Source: Candidatus Poribacteria bacterium (GTDB lineage Bacteria > Poribacteria > WGA-4E > WGA-3G). From it: a DNA stretch of 44,786 bases. The position numbers were made by a program, and so were the translations under genes. The stretch spans positions 1-44,786 of the forward strand of contig JAPOQK010000011.1 of NCBI GenBank assembly GCA_026710795.1, read 5' to 3'. Below, piece after piece: positions 7,883 to 17,532 of this stretch. The stretch's first letter is position 1; every line of letters starts with the position of its first letter. Below the pieces are notes generated by a model. That model was not told the origin of the DNA and searched no databases. It was given only the letters and a program-made list of their open reading frames with translations.

Positions 7883-10357
7883 CTATTTATCGAATACCTC
7901 TGAAAAGACTTGGTTCATATTTTCAACGAAATGGAAGGCAAGTCCTTCCTGGATATCCTCTGGTATTTCAACAAAATCCTTTTGATTCCCTTGTGGGACA
8001 ATAATCTTTTTAATCCCTGCTTGTTTGGCTGCCAAGATTTTTTCCTTAACACCACCAATGGGTAGCACTCTGCCTCTCAATGTCAATTCCCCCGTCATTG
8101 CGACTTCTGGGCTAATCCCTTTCTTTGTTGCGATAGAAGCAAGCGCAGCAGCGATAGTAATGCCGGCAGAAGGTCCATCCTTTGGAATTGCTCCTGCGGG
8201 AACATGGATATGAATATCATCTTGTAACGCATCTACATCAAATTTCAATGAAGTCGATTGCGATTTTATATAAGTTAATGCAGTCTGTGCTGATTCATGC
8301 ATCACATTCCCTATCTGTCCTGTGATAAGGAGTTCTCCTTTGCCAGCTTGTTTTTCTGAGGAAGTAGCTTCTATAAATAAAATTTCTCCTCCCGCAGGTG
8401 TAACAGAAAGCCCTGTTGCAACACCAATATCAGCAGTTCTACCAGCGATTTCGGAATCAAACTTGGGAGGACCGAGGTAATTCGGTATATCCTTAACACC
8501 AATCTTGTTACGGTCCGTTTCCCCTTCTGCTACACGGCGCGCTGATTTACGACAGAGCTTACCGAGTTCGCGCTCCAGATTCCTGACACCCGCTTCTCGA
8601 GTATATTCCTTAACGACTTTTTGTATCGCAGCATCGGAGATACCTAACTGTTTTTTTGTAATGCCGTTTTCCAAGAGTTGACGTGGTAGGAGGTACTGTT
8701 TGGCAATCTGTTTTTTCTCATTAGATGTATAACCGGGCAACTCAATCGTTTCCATTCTGTCACGAAGAGGTGGAGGTATTGAGTGAATTTGGTTCGCTGT
8801 GGTAATGAACATAATTTGCGACAGATCAAATGGAACATCTAAATAGTTATCGGTAAATGAATGGTTTTGTTCAGGATCAAGCACTTCAAGAAGTGCAGCC
8901 GCAGGATCTCCACGAAAATCAGAACCAAGTTTGTCTATTTCATCAAGCATAAAGACAGGATTGTTGGATTCTGCTTGACGTATCCCTTTAACAATACGTC
9001 CCGGCATAGAACCGATATAAGTACGCCGATGTCCTCGGATTTCTGCCTCGTCATGCATACCCCCTAAAGAGAGACGGACAAATTTCCTGCCAATAGAACG
9101 TGCAATTGATTTACCAAGAGATGTTTTCCCAACTCCCGGGGGTCCTACGAAGCAAAAAATAGGTCCCTTCATCTCTGATCTCAGAATACGTACAGCAAGA
9201 TGCTCAACAATACGTTCTTTGACTTTGACTAAATTATAGTGATCTTCGTCAAGAATATCCATCGCTTTTGTAAGATCAATTGAATCTTTTGTACTGACCG
9301 CCCAAGGTAAATTGAGAAGCCAATCCAAATAATTCCTTGAAACGGTTGACTCTGGCGAAAAAGACTGCATTTTGGATAGACGATTGAGTTCTTTGTTAGC
9401 AGCTTTTTTTGCTTTCTGTGGTAACTTTGCTTTTTTTAATTGAGCACGCATCTCCTCAATATCGGATGCTAAATCATCTGCTTCACCAAGTTCTGTCTGT
9501 ATTGCCTTGAGTTGTTCACGTAGAAAGTATTCACGTTGCCCTTTATTAATTACCGCTTGCGCATTAGATTGAATTTTACTTTCCAACTCATGGAGATCCA
9601 CCTCCTTAGCGAGTATATGAGTAAGCTTATTAAGCCGTTCAACAATAGGGATTGTCTCAAGGATCTGCTGCTTTTCTTGTGGTTTTAAGTCTAATACAGC
9701 GGCAATATAATCTGCTAAACGTCCAGGTTCATCAATACTTTTCGTCATCAATCCATGCTCTTCTTGATAACGAGAGGAAAGTTGCACAATCCGTTGGAAC
9801 ATTTCATCAGTGCTACGTACGAGTGCTTCTAATTCCAAATCATCCTCATCACCCTCTACGGTTTCCTCGTCATCTCTAACCATCTCTTCTTCTTCAATAT
9901 CCTCTTCATCTTGTAGAAGACGGACACGTGCCTTTAGGTAAGGTTCTGTGTGAAGTATCTCCTCAATCTCTACACGAGCACGACCATTCGCGAGAAACAA
10001 CACATCCTCGTCATCCTTTTTCGCACGGAGGATGTGAATTAGACTACCAATTGGACGTAATTCATCCAGAGTCATGTCCTTCACTGCGCGAGGATCGGTG
10101 TCGAGACTGCGACCTGATGTTGTTTGGAAAATACAGAGAACGCGTTCACCGTTAAGCATCGCGTCGTCAACAGCATCCATCACCATCTTTCCTGACAGCG
10201 CAACATGATGTGGTGGAAACGGGGGAACTGGTGGCATATAAGGAAATATTACAAGATCATCTACCGGAAGTATAGGTAATTCCACCGTCTCCAAATTTTC
10301 TTCTGCATCCTCATCTTTTTCAAGGTTTTCAAGTTCTGTACTGCTTTGATTTTCCAT
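7883..10357 (-). CDS. lon: ATP-dependent protease Lon
   Basis: Cytosolic AAA+ serine protease (endopeptidase La) degrading misfolded and regulatory proteins; 824 residues, a usual length. LON substrate-binding domain at about 25-240, AAA+ module with Walker A GPPGVGKTS, Walker B VFMLDEIDKLG, and a C-terminal protease domain with the catalytic serine near 730 (KDGPSAGIT) and lysine near 771 (GGVKEK). The N-domain carries an unusual run of acidic residues at about 149-177 that looks like an insertion. A strong AAAGGAGA ribosome site precedes the ATG at 10357. It is monocistronic, with about 145 bases to the neighbouring gene. No heat-shock CIRCE element was noticed upstream. Confidence 0.97.
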   Translation of the reverse strand: MENQSSTELENLEKDEDAEENLETVELPILPVDDLVIFPYMPPVPPFPPHHVALSGKMVMDAVDDAMLNGERVLCIFQTTSGRSLDTDPRAVKDMTLDELRPIGSLIHILRAKKDDEDVLFLANGRARVEIEEILHTEPYLKARVRLLQDEEDIEEEEMVRDDEETVEGDEDDLELEALVRSTDEMFQRIVQLSSRYQEEHGLMTKSIDEPGRLADYIAAVLDLKPQEKQQILETIPIVERLNKLTHILAKEVDLHELESKIQSNAQAVINKGQREYFLREQLKAIQTELGEADDLASDIEEMRAQLKKAKLPQKAKKAANKELNRLSKMQSFSPESTVSRNYLDWLLNLPWAVSTKDSIDLTKAMDILDEDHYNLVKVKERIVEHLAVRILRSEMKGPIFCFVGPPGVGKTSLGKSIARSIGRKFVRLSLGGMHDEAEIRGHRRTYIGSMPGRIVKGIRQAESNNPVFMLDEIDKLGSDFRGDPAAALLEVLDPEQNHSFTDNYLDVPFDLSQIMFITTANQIHSIPPPLRDRMETIELPGYTSNEKKQIAKQYLLPRQLLENGITKKQLGISDAAIQKVVKEYTREAGVRNLERELGKLCRKSARRVAEGETDRNKIGVKDIPNYLGPPKFDSEIAGRTADIGVATGLSVTPAGGEILFIEATSSEKQAGKGELLITGQIGNVMHESAQTALTYIKSQSTSLKFDVDALQDDIHIHVPAGAIPKDGPSAGITIAAALASIATKKGISPEVAMTGELTLRGRVLPIGGVKEKILAAKQAGIKKIIVPQGNQKDFVEIPEDIQEGLAFHFVENMNQVFSEVFDK

Positions 10358-10502
10358 TGCTTTCTATCTCCTTTCAAAATTCGTTCTGGCGCGCCGCTTC
10401 GATGCTTTAGGTAATAATAAATATTAATGTATTCCATCAAGAGATATATGAAGAATTTCACGCCAGATCTTCCATATAAAATATATTTTTCTCCGTCAAA
10501 TT

Positions 10503-11606
10503 CTAATTAGATGTATTGATAATGCTAATCCAGCCGCGTTCTCCTTTTATAATAACCTCTGTGTTTAGTACAGCGCAACGTTTTTGATACTCCTTCAATG
10601 TCTCTATAGCGGTTTCTTCCAATTTTATATCAAGAGACTCCTTTGTGGTATCTTTTATTTTGAGAAGACTCGGTTGAGGAAAAGACGCACCCGGTTTATC
10701 TACCAGAATCGGTATCAATTCAATAGATTTTAATGCTCCCTCTGCAAATGTCACTTTTGGAATAATTGTACGAGCATACTGTAACGAATATGTTTCGTAG
10801 ATGAAGTCTGCAAGACTATAGATAATTGGTTTCCCCTCGTAGAGTTCGATACCACCAAAGGTATGGAGTTGTTGGCATAAAACCAAATCCGCACCCGCAT
10901 CAATAAGTGCTTGAGCAAAAATCCGTTGCCGACCAATACTCGATTGTTCCCTTGTTGTATCCGATTCCTGTTTGCCCCAATGTAACCACACAATCACAAT
11001 CTCTGCAGTATCATTAATCTCCTTAACAGCACGGGTCATTTGACTAAAGGCAGCTGAAGCTATTAGGTTCAACGATGCCATATTGAATTCATTTCCACGT
11101 AAATACGCCAGCAGTGCTACTTTTTTTGAGTTAACATCTATCCATGTAGGAGCATTTGCTGCTGCAGGTGAAATTCCTGCGCCTATTGGTTTGACGTTAT
11201 ACCATTCTAAATGGGTTAATGTATCTTCAAATGCTTCAAAACCAAAATCCATGATGTGCGGTGTTGCTAAGGAAATCGCATCAAATCCAGCATTTGAAAG
11301 GGCACGGGCAAGATCCGGAACTGCACGAAAACGCAGTTCTCGACTCGGATCTGGTTCACCCCTCTCGGATATACTCGTGTTGAGTGATGCTGTCGCAATA
11401 TCTGCAGATTGAATAACAGAGGCTGTACCTTCAAAAAATACTCCCGCACCTTGTTTTTCAATAGTTGGTGTCAAATTACTCCCTACTGTTATATCACCTA
11501 TCGCAATCACAGTGATCTCTTCAGTATCCCCATGAGATGGTTGTAATAGAATACTAATCTGAATAAAGATAAAAACAAAAATGAGGATGTATATAGTGTT
11601 TTTCAT
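10503..11606 (-). CDS. CapA-like metallophosphatase-fold protein, exported
   Basis: A 367-residue protein related to the CapA/PgsA capsule-synthesis family (calcineurin-like fold). Signal peptide at 1-26, then VIAIGDITVGSNL (first metal motif), a Pfam-typical VWLHWGKQES segment, and GADLVLCQQLHTFGGIELYEGKPIIYSLADFIYE near the middle. In most CapA proteins the last segment reads GHHPH; here it is CQQLH, so one or two expected metal-binding histidines are replaced and enzymatic activity is doubtful. The start overlaps the stop of the coiled-coil gene as ATGA (11603-11606), so the two are translationally coupled and probably work together at the envelope. Confidence 0.75.
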   Translation of the reverse strand: MKNTIYILIFVFIFIQISILLQPSHGDTEEITVIAIGDITVGSNLTPTIEKQGAGVFFEGTASVIQSADIATASLNTSISERGEPDPSRELRFRAVPDLARALSNAGFDAISLATPHIMDFGFEAFEDTLTHLEWYNVKPIGAGISPAAANAPTWIDVNSKKVALLAYLRGNEFNMASLNLIASAAFSQMTRAVKEINDTAEIVIVWLHWGKQESDTTREQSSIGRQRIFAQALIDAGADLVLCQQLHTFGGIELYEGKPIIYSLADFIYETYSLQYARTIIPKVTFAEGALKSIELIPILVDKPGASFPQPSLLKIKDTTKESLDIKLEETAIETLKEYQKRCAVLNTEVIIKGERGWISIINTSN

Positions 11607-12073
11607 TCTTCTTTTTTTAGCTGCGATCCAATTGCAATCAAAGTATCTGCTAAAGCCTGTCGGTCTGTCTGCTTCGTTTTTTGAAGCATCTGCGTTTCGG
11701 TCTGTAGTTCGTCTATCTTTGCCTGAAAATCGGTCGCAAACTCATTGATCAACATTGATAACTTCTCAAGGTCATTCTCACTACGACTAATTAGTTCGTC
11801 AATACGATTATCAACTCGTTGTACTATGCCGTCCGGTATATCACTGTATTGTGCTTTAACATCCGAGATTTCCTTCAACAATCTTGCTTCAACTTCAGCG
11901 ATACTCTGTCGTGTAATTTCGATCTCTTGTGTTAGTTTGTCAAACTTTTCATTGTAATTACGAAGGTCATCTCCAAATATACTGTCTCTAAGAAACGATT
12001 CTAAGTTTTGCTGTTCAGGCTGTTGAGATTCTGGTGTATCATCAATTACAACTTGTTGCTGGGGTTCTTTCAT
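11603..12073 (-). CDS. Coiled-coil protein of unknown function
   Basis: 156 residues, no signal peptide and no membrane segment. From about residue 35 to 150 it is a heptad-rich, charged helix (TQEIEITRQSIAEVEARLL, DELISRSENDLEKL and similar), preceded by a glutamine-rich N terminus. Composition suggests a parallel coiled coil. It has an excellent ribosome site (AAAGGAG) and is coupled by ATGA to the CapA-like gene. The family is not recognised; a cytosolic scaffold role is a guess. Confidence 0.7.
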   Translation of the reverse strand: MKEPQQQVVIDDTPESQQPEQQNLESFLRDSIFGDDLRNYNEKFDKLTQEIEITRQSIAEVEARLLKEISDVKAQYSDIPDGIVQRVDNRIDELISRSENDLEKLSMLINEFATDFQAKIDELQTETQMLQKTKQTDRQALADTLIAIGSQLKKEE

Positions 12074-12196
12074 TAACTATCTCCTTTGCAAATCTTAGTC
12101 CGTAACGCTATGTATCCTATTATTTAGAAATATCTTATCTAAACATGTTCGTTGCACATAGGATATATCACCTTAGACAATAAAACCGTAAATACA

Positions 12197-13261
12197 CTAC
12201 GGATAATTGTATAGATTCTCTGGTGTCCCTTCCTCTTTATCAACATCTATCGGAACTGTAGGTTCATCCGATGACTGCGTGCGATTAGCGTTAAATTCAC
12301 GGAGAATACAGTTCACGATTTCTTCACTATACGCTTCCGCAGAAACTTGCCGTTGATTTGCCTCCCACGCCATGCGGGCAACTGCTTCAAAATATTCAGC
12401 ATGTTTATATGCGTCTAAAAGATCATTGCCTCGAGAAAATGTGCCGTGTCCAACCCAATAAAGAATATGTCGCATCGGATCAGCCCCGTTTTCAAAAAGA
12501 CGTAAACTCTCATAAGACAATTCCGGTATACCAGGGACACGTTCTTGAACAAACCCAATCCCACCAGAAGGATCATAAATTATCGGTGTCTCCGGTTCAT
12601 ATCCTTTCAAAAAGTTGTAAAAACGTTCTGGGTGTCCATGTTCTGTCCGCGAGATTAAGTTCAAAAACTTCGGTTGTAAGTGGACTAAGGCTTGAAATCC
12701 CTGTTCTTCTAATTGCTCAAAAATCAGTAGATAATGGAACATCTCACTGGTCGGCACACAACGACTTGATGCGTTTTCTGCATCTGTGGCGTTATCTATC
12801 TCACTTTGTGTCATTGTACCATAACGCATTCTATAGTGCGTACCATCCGGTTCTACTTCAATAACAGTGACATTCAGCGCGGGGTGCTCTATGCCTATCA
12901 TGTCTAACCGAGATCCCGATTTGGTCAAAAGCACATGCCTACCTGCCAATCCTTTCACGACAATTGCTGATGGTAGAGCATAACGTGGAGAGTCCTCATA
13001 GTCAATAAGACACTTCGCATCCACCGATTCTGACAATATCACCCCCATATTACCTGCTGACGCCCAAAGATAGTCGTGTGCATGTGCATGTGCACCCACC
13101 CATCCCATCTGTCCGATACATGTGCCTAATTCACTGTCAGGTGATATTGGGTAAAGACCTTGTTGATAACCTCTGGAACACCATTGCTGGTATCGGTAAC
13201 TATGTACTGGTGGTGATGCTTGTTGTTGCGTCAGATAAGGATTGACTAATGTGAATTCCAC
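12197..13261 (-). CDS. RhaD-like class II aldolase/adducin-fold protein
   Basis: About 354 residues. The order of motifs follows rhamnulose-1-phosphate aldolase: SAGNMGVIL (about 70-78), SPRYALP, TKSGSRL (115-121), GTHYRMRYG, PTSEMFHYL with E175, VHLQP with H196, GIGFVQERVPGIPEL, and WVGHGTFSRGNDLLDAY with H274. Zinc ligands Glu117, His141 and His212 of the E. coli enzyme correspond to E175, H196 and H274, but His143 is glutamine (Q198). Start is uncertain: GTG at 13261 is 5 bases after AAGG, while GTG at 13267 would add two residues. Together with rhaI at 2638 it suggests rhamnose-type catabolism, though the two are not in one operon. Confidence 0.65.
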   Translation of the reverse strand: MEFTLVNPYLTQQQASPPVHSYRYQQWCSRGYQQGLYPISPDSELGTCIGQMGWVGAHAHAHDYLWASAGNMGVILSESVDAKCLIDYEDSPRYALPSAIVVKGLAGRHVLLTKSGSRLDMIGIEHPALNVTVIEVEPDGTHYRMRYGTMTQSEIDNATDAENASSRCVPTSEMFHYLLIFEQLEEQGFQALVHLQPKFLNLISRTEHGHPERFYNFLKGYEPETPIIYDPSGGIGFVQERVPGIPELSYESLRLFENGADPMRHILYWVGHGTFSRGNDLLDAYKHAEYFEAVARMAWEANQRQVSAEAYSEEIVNCILREFNANRTQSSDEPTVPIDVDKEEGTPENLYNYP

Positions 13262-13448
13262 TTGCACCTTAAAAGTTTGTATTAAATTCCAAAATCTTTA
13301 CTTAAAATATATCATATTTAAGACGCTTTGGCAAGAAAAATAGTTGAAATGGCTATGTAAAGTATTGTTGGATCAACTTTCCCACATTGTAAGTGCGGGT
13401 CTGCGTGTCCACCTTACTCGACAAATTAAACATGACGGGAACTGTATT

Positions 13449-13479
13449 GTAGGTCGGAGCGAGCAAAGCGACCTCCGAC
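13449..13479 (-). repeat. Dispersed repeat family D (GTCGGAGGTCGCT...GACCTAC)
   Basis: A 31-base imperfect palindrome, read on the minus strand as GTCGGAGGTCGCTTTGCTCG followed by CTCCGACCTAC. Copies with one base difference lie at 39009-39039 and 44664-44694 (plus strand), and a degenerate one at about 38823-38837. It can fold as a hairpin with a GTCGGAG/CTCCGAC base. It sits between the RhaD-like gene and the inverted-repeat element at 13484. Confidence 0.7.
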
Positions 13480-13483
13480 ATTA

Positions 13484-13651
13484 GAAACCCATAGGTGTCA
13501 ACTTAAAGTAAATATACGTTCGTACAAGCGCATTTCATTACAACTCTTACAGAAGAAAACCCTCTACTTACAATCTGGATTCAGACAAATCAACATCAGA
13601 AACCCTATAATAGATGGATTCATTCCCTTAAGTTGACACCTATGGGTTTTC
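13484..13651. repeat. Inverted-repeat element with 23-base ends
   Basis: Ends GAAACCCATAGGTGTCAACTT (13484-13504) and its inverted copy at 13628-13650 are nearly identical. The 168-base unit has no reading frame. It has the size and form of a MITE, and only this copy is present in the window. The rest of the 13268-13965 gap holds family D at 13449, a CTCTAAAA-G-TTTTAGAG palindrome at 13711-13727 and AT-rich DNA without recognisable genes. Confidence 0.65.
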
Positions 13652-13883
13652 CTAACTCAATTCACACACATAAATTATTGTTTTAGATTTTCTCAAACCT
13701 AACAATCCAACTCTAAAAGTTTTAGAGTCATTCCTGACTATTTTAGTCATATATAAGCCGTAAATCCAGTTCTGATAAGGATTTGTAGCAAAATACAAAA
13801 ATCCGAAAAATTACGATTGACTCTAAAAACTCTAAAGTTTGACATTTAATACAAGCCAATTGTCAAGAATATTTTGAAAAGGT

Positions 13884-13950
13884 ACTTTCCGTGTTCTCTG
13901 TAATTTCCGAGATTCTGACAGAAAACACGTACCAAAACTTTACACATCCC
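13884..13950. repeat. MITE family A fragment (right arm)
   Basis: TTCCGTGTTCTCTGTAATTTCC, then GATTCTGACAGAAAACACG and AAAACTTTACACATCCC match the right arm of the complete element at 3940-4140. No matching left arm was found, so this is a truncated copy. Confidence 0.55.
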
Positions 13951-13965
13951 GTAAACACTGATTAC

Positions 13966-13994
13966 TTGACTCCCGATAATATTTGCGTTAAAAT
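13966..13994 (+). promoter_or_regulatory. Predicted fumC promoter
   Basis: TTGACT (13966-13971), a 17-base spacer and TAAAAT (13989-13994). The -10 is about 94 bases before the preferred ATG at 14088, leaving room for a leader. Confidence 0.55.
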
Positions 13995-14087
13995 TAAAAC
14001 CGATATATACATAACAGATGGAATCAAGGCAAATGAATAAGCGACTAAGTCAGTCAAATACGTTATTGTTTGAGAAAGAGGGTTTTG

Positions 14088-15479
14088 ATGAAAACACGAA
14101 TAGAAAAAGATAGTTTAGGAGAAGTAGAAGTTCCAGAGAACGCATACTGGGGTGCACAGACACAGCGCGCATATATCAACTTTGACATCGGAGACGAACA
14201 TTTCCCACCTACATTCATACGCGCACTCGCTATCATTAAACACGCAGCAGCGACAGTGAACGCTAAACTCGGTGGAATTACGTCGGACCTTGCTGACCTT
14301 ATCTGCCGTGCTGCAGATGAAGTAGCAGATGGAAAACTCGCCGACCAATTTCCGCTACGTATATGGCAAACAGGAAGTGGCACACAGACTCACATGAATA
14401 TCAACGAAGTCATTGCAAACCGAGCAAATGAACTTGCGGGGGAAGGACTCGGTATGAAATCACCTGTCCACCCGAATGACCATGTGAACCGATCCCAATC
14501 AACAAATGATGTCTTTCCAACTGCCATACACATAGCAGTCGTAACGCAGTGCGTTGAACGTTTATTACCCGCTGCAGCAGCATTACAAAACGCATTAGAG
14601 GAAAAAGCACACGAATTTTCAGGGATAGTAAAAACAGGTCGCACACATCTGATGGATGCTACACCATTGACATTAGGACAAGTATTCGGTGGGTATGCAC
14701 ATCAGGTAGCACATGCACAAGAGGCGATTAAGAACACGTTAGCACATCTCTACGAACTACCAATTGGAGGAACAGCAGTAGGGACAGGTCTGAACACACA
14801 CCCCGAATATGCTGATGCAGTAGCATCACGTATTGCGGAACGCACCGGAAATCCTTTTGTTAGCGCACCGAATAAGTTTGAAGCAATGGGAGGACGAGAT
14901 GCACTTGTATCCGCAAGTGGGGCATTGAAACGGCTTGCCTGTGCTTTGTATAAAATCGCTAACGATATACGTCTGTTAGGAAGTGGTCCCCGATGCGGTA
15001 TCGGTGAGTTGATTCTACCAGAAAACGAACCCGGAAGTTCCATCATGCCAGGCAAAGTCAATCCAACCCAATGTGAAGCAATGACAATGGTTTGTGCACA
15101 AGTGATAGGTAACGATACGACGATATCCTTAGCAGGGAGCGCAGGCAACTTTGAACTCAACGTATTTATGCCTGTAATTGCTTTCAACAGCCTGCAATCC
15201 ATTCGGATATTAGCAGATGCATGCGATGCATTTCGCGAGCATTGCATCGTTGGTATCAAAGCAAACGAGTCTGCAATTTCAGGTTATTTAGAAGCATCGT
15301 TGATGTTAGTGACAGCACTAACACCCAAGATAGGTTACGATGCCGCAGCAAAACTCGCACAGAAGGCACATCGGGAAGGTTCTACCCTACGTGAAGTAGC
15401 AGTTGAAGAAGGTGTGTTAACGCCAGAAGAATTCGATTCACTTGTTGTACCAGGCAATATGGTAGCACCGAATCTTTAG
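14088..15479 (+). CDS. fumC: Fumarate hydratase class II
   Basis: Reversible hydration of fumarate to malate in the TCA cycle; cytosolic, iron-independent homotetramer. 463 residues from the ATG at 14088, which has AGAGG 7 bases upstream; a TTG at 14070 in the same frame is less likely. Signature [13 protein letters not shown], active-site segment [13 protein letters not shown] with [24 protein letters not shown] and [12 protein letters not shown] are all present. It appears monocistronic with its own promoter, and the next gene is 93 bases away. Confidence 0.97.
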   Translation: MKTRIEKDSLGEVEVPENAYWGAQTQRAYINFDIGDEHFPPTFIRALAIIKHAAATVNAKLGGITSDLADLICRAADEVADGKLADQFPLRIWQTGSGTQTHMNINEVIANRANELAGEGLGMKSPVHPNDHVNRSQSTNDVFPTAIHIAVVTQCVERLLPAAAALQNALEEKAHEFSGIVKTGRTHLMDATPLTLGQVFGGYAHQVAHAQEAIKNTLAHLYELPIGGTAVGTGLNTHPEYADAVASRIAERTGNPFVSAPNKFEAMGGRDALVSASGALKRLACALYKIANDIRLLGSGPRCGIGELILPENEPGSSIMPGKVNPTQCEAMTMVCAQVIGNDTTISLAGSAGNFELNVFMPVIAFNSLQSIRILADACDAFREHCIVGIKANESAISGYLEASLMLVTALTPKIGYDAAAKLAQKAHREGSTLREVAVEEGVLTPEEFDSLVVPGNMVAPNL

Positions 15480-15531
15480 GTAACGGTTAGCAATCCATTG
15501 ATTCATCTTTAGAGTAAAGTTAAGGAAAATG

Positions 15532-15540
15532 TGATATGAT
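15532..15540 (+). promoter_or_regulatory. Possible extended -10 element before the PhyH gene
   Basis: TGATATGAT (15532-15540) resembles the TGATATAAT/TGATATACT -10 elements of the rhaI and 44122 WD40 genes. No convincing -35 lies at the expected distance. AAGAGG precedes the ATG at 15573. Confidence 0.35.
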
Positions 15541-15572
15541 ATGAACATAAATATCCAAAAGAGGTATGCAAA

Positions 15573-16424
15573 ATGAACCAACACGATTTCACTATGACCG
15601 ATTCAGAGATTAACTTCTTTAAAACATTCGGTTACCTCAGTTTTCCGCAACTGATGGCAGACCGAATTGAGGCAATTCAGGATGCATTTGAAACCGTCTG
15701 GGCAGAACGCGGTGGAGGTCACAACGGCAAACCTCACGAAGGCACAGCCCGTTCTTGTATCGTCCCATTCATTGATCAGAGTGAGGAGTTATCATCACTG
15801 CTTGATGACCCGCGTATCCTAAGTATTGCCAAAACGTTACTCGGAGACGATTTCAACTATATGGGTAGCGACGGAAATTTCTACGTTGGGGATACAGGTT
15901 GGCATTCAGATGGTGGACATCGTTTGGAAGATCCGATGCACATCAAGATCGCATTCTATCTGGATCCACTTACACGCGATACAGGTGCACTCCGCGTTAT
16001 TCCCGGAAGCCATCTATTCGGGGATAATTATGCAGACGGTTTGAGCCAACAGGTAGGAAAAAGCCAAGATGTCTGGGAAATACACGGTAAAGATGTACCT
16101 GCCGTCGTCTTTGAAACAACACCCGGTGATCTCGTGCTGTTTAACCATAACACAAAACATGCTGCTTATGGCGGTGGCACACGCAGACGCATGTTCACCA
16201 TGAATCTTTGCCAACGATACCCAGATGAGAAAATAGAGGCATTGCAAGCATATATTGCGGGTTCAGCAAGGTTCTGGATTGATCGAAAATATGGTGAGAA
16301 AATGGTGAATACAGCGACACCTGAACGGAAGATACACCTTGAACAGGTGAGAGCAAACGATGGACATCTCGCAGAGTTGTCACGGCACGCACAGGAACAG
16401 ATGAGCGAACCATCACGCGGATGA
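15573..16424 (+). CDS. Phytanoyl-CoA dioxygenase (PhyH) family protein
   Basis: 283 residues, Fe(II)/2-oxoglutarate-dependent oxygenase fold. The iron triad is visible as H111-x-D113 (GWHSDGG) and H196 (NHNTKHAAYG), with a 2-oxoglutarate-binding arginine at 204-206 (TRRRMF). The phrase TGALRVIPGSHLFGD is typical. The substrate is unknown; such enzymes hydroxylate many small molecules. The last 12 bases overlap the 3' end of the convergent sugar isomerase gene. It is one of five PhyH proteins in the window and the only one facing a sugar isomerase tail to tail. Confidence 0.88.
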   Translation: MNQHDFTMTDSEINFFKTFGYLSFPQLMADRIEAIQDAFETVWAERGGGHNGKPHEGTARSCIVPFIDQSEELSSLLDDPRILSIAKTLLGDDFNYMGSDGNFYVGDTGWHSDGGHRLEDPMHIKIAFYLDPLTRDTGALRVIPGSHLFGDNYADGLSQQVGKSQDVWEIHGKDVPAVVFETTPGDLVLFNHNTKHAAYGGGTRRRMFTMNLCQRYPDEKIEALQAYIAGSARFWIDRKYGEKMVNTATPERKIHLEQVRANDGHLAELSRHAQEQMSEPSRG

Positions 16425-17243
16425 TGCTTGCTGCCACGTTTTCTTCACATATGTGATTGCTTCTTCAAAACCGTTCTGTCCTTGTCGACTCGCTTCCTCT
16501 ATGCTAAGCCAACCGTCGTAATTGACTTGTCGCATGCGGGAAAAGATTTGCGGAATTGGAGAGGCACCTGTACCGACACGAACAGGTTCGAATTTACCTG
16601 ACTCGCGCATATCAAAAACATGTAGCACAACAACGCGATCAATTACCTTTTCTAAAAGTGCCAGCACATCCTCTTTTAACACAAGAGGGTTTGCTGTATC
16701 AAAGCATACACCAAGTTCTGTATCCGATAGTGCGTCAAGGATTTCCAAGAATATCTCTGAGGGTTGAGAGAAATCCCAATATTGCCACGGTGCACCTTTA
16801 GTATGGTTCTCATAGGCAAGCGTGATACCGTGTTTTACAGCCTCATCAAGCGCATACCGAAATCCATCTGTAACCCACTGCACACCATCTTCGCGTTCTG
16901 TACCCGGATGATTTTGCCCTGCCGTAATTCGAACAAATCTTGCCCCCAACTCCTTCGCTAACACGATATCTGATTTTAGGTTCATTAGTTCTTGGCTACG
17001 TTGTGTTTCATCAGGATGTGTAAAGTCTGAATAACACGCAATCATACACGCTTCTATACTATGACTTGCCAGTGCGGTACGAATGATATTCACCGTTTTT
17101 GCATCTCGCTGTGTGAAGAACTTGATACTAAAATCAACCGCATCAAGTCCCAATTCGGCACCAAATCGAATCCAATCAGCAACAGTGTTCTTTCCACTGA
17201 AAACGTCATCGTATAAAGAGACAGGCAGGCAACTAAGTTTCAT
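16413..17243 (-). CDS. Sugar phosphate isomerase/epimerase (xylose isomerase-like TIM barrel)
   Basis: 276 residues of the AP endonuclease 2 / IolE-like superfamily. Divalent-metal residues can be placed in LAYENHTKG (Glu), GVCFDTANPL (Asp), VVLHVFDMR (His and Asp) and WLSIEEAS (Glu). The early segment AVDFSIKFF is the first strand. The ATG at 17243 has no obvious ribosome site. It is convergent with the PhyH gene (12-base overlap). Role is inferred as epimerisation or isomerisation of a sugar or cyclitol; the exact substrate is unknown. Confidence 0.85.
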   Translation of the reverse strand: MKLSCLPVSLYDDVFSGKNTVADWIRFGAELGLDAVDFSIKFFTQRDAKTVNIIRTALASHSIEACMIACYSDFTHPDETQRSQELMNLKSDIVLAKELGARFVRITAGQNHPGTEREDGVQWVTDGFRYALDEAVKHGITLAYENHTKGAPWQYWDFSQPSEIFLEILDALSDTELGVCFDTANPLVLKEDVLALLEKVIDRVVVLHVFDMRESGKFEPVRVGTGASPIPQIFSRMRQVNYDGWLSIEEASRQGQNGFEEAITYVKKTWQQASSA

Positions 17244-17309
17244 AAATTAATCGCAAAGGTCAATTTGTTATATCGGTCATTATATTCAAGTTCAGAAGGA
17301 TTGACAAGG

Positions 17310-17450
17310 ATTATTGTGTCAAAAAGCAACAAACACAGGATTACTCTATCTTACCCAAACACTAATCCTTAGAAATAACCTTAAAAAATCGTTGTCCCAT
17401 TCTGTGTTTCCCGTGTTCTCCGCGCCTTCTGTGATTCAGACAGTTAATCC
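17310..17450. repeat. MITE family A, degenerate copy
   Basis: GGATTACTCTATC, ACACTAATCCTTAGAAA and the right-arm segment TTCTGTGATTCAGACAG align in order with the interior and right arm of the element at 3940-4140. The outermost ends (TAAAGTTT) are missing. This fills most of the gap between the sugar isomerase gene and the TPR pseudogene. Confidence 0.6.
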
Positions 17451-17532
17451 GTGACAAATCCCTAAAAACCTATTGAAAATATCCATTTCTCATGGTATCA
17501 TAACCTTCAAAAAAGCACTTATGGAGAAAATG

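Noticed and set aside
12358..12864. 168-residue open frame on the plus strand inside the RhaD-like gene
   Set aside because: It is antisense to a gene with clear family motifs, has no ribosome site and shows biased shadow composition.
13268..13965. RNA gene or tRNA in the 700-base gap
   Set aside because: No T-loop or cloverleaf sequence was found; the gap is explained by repeats and a palindrome.
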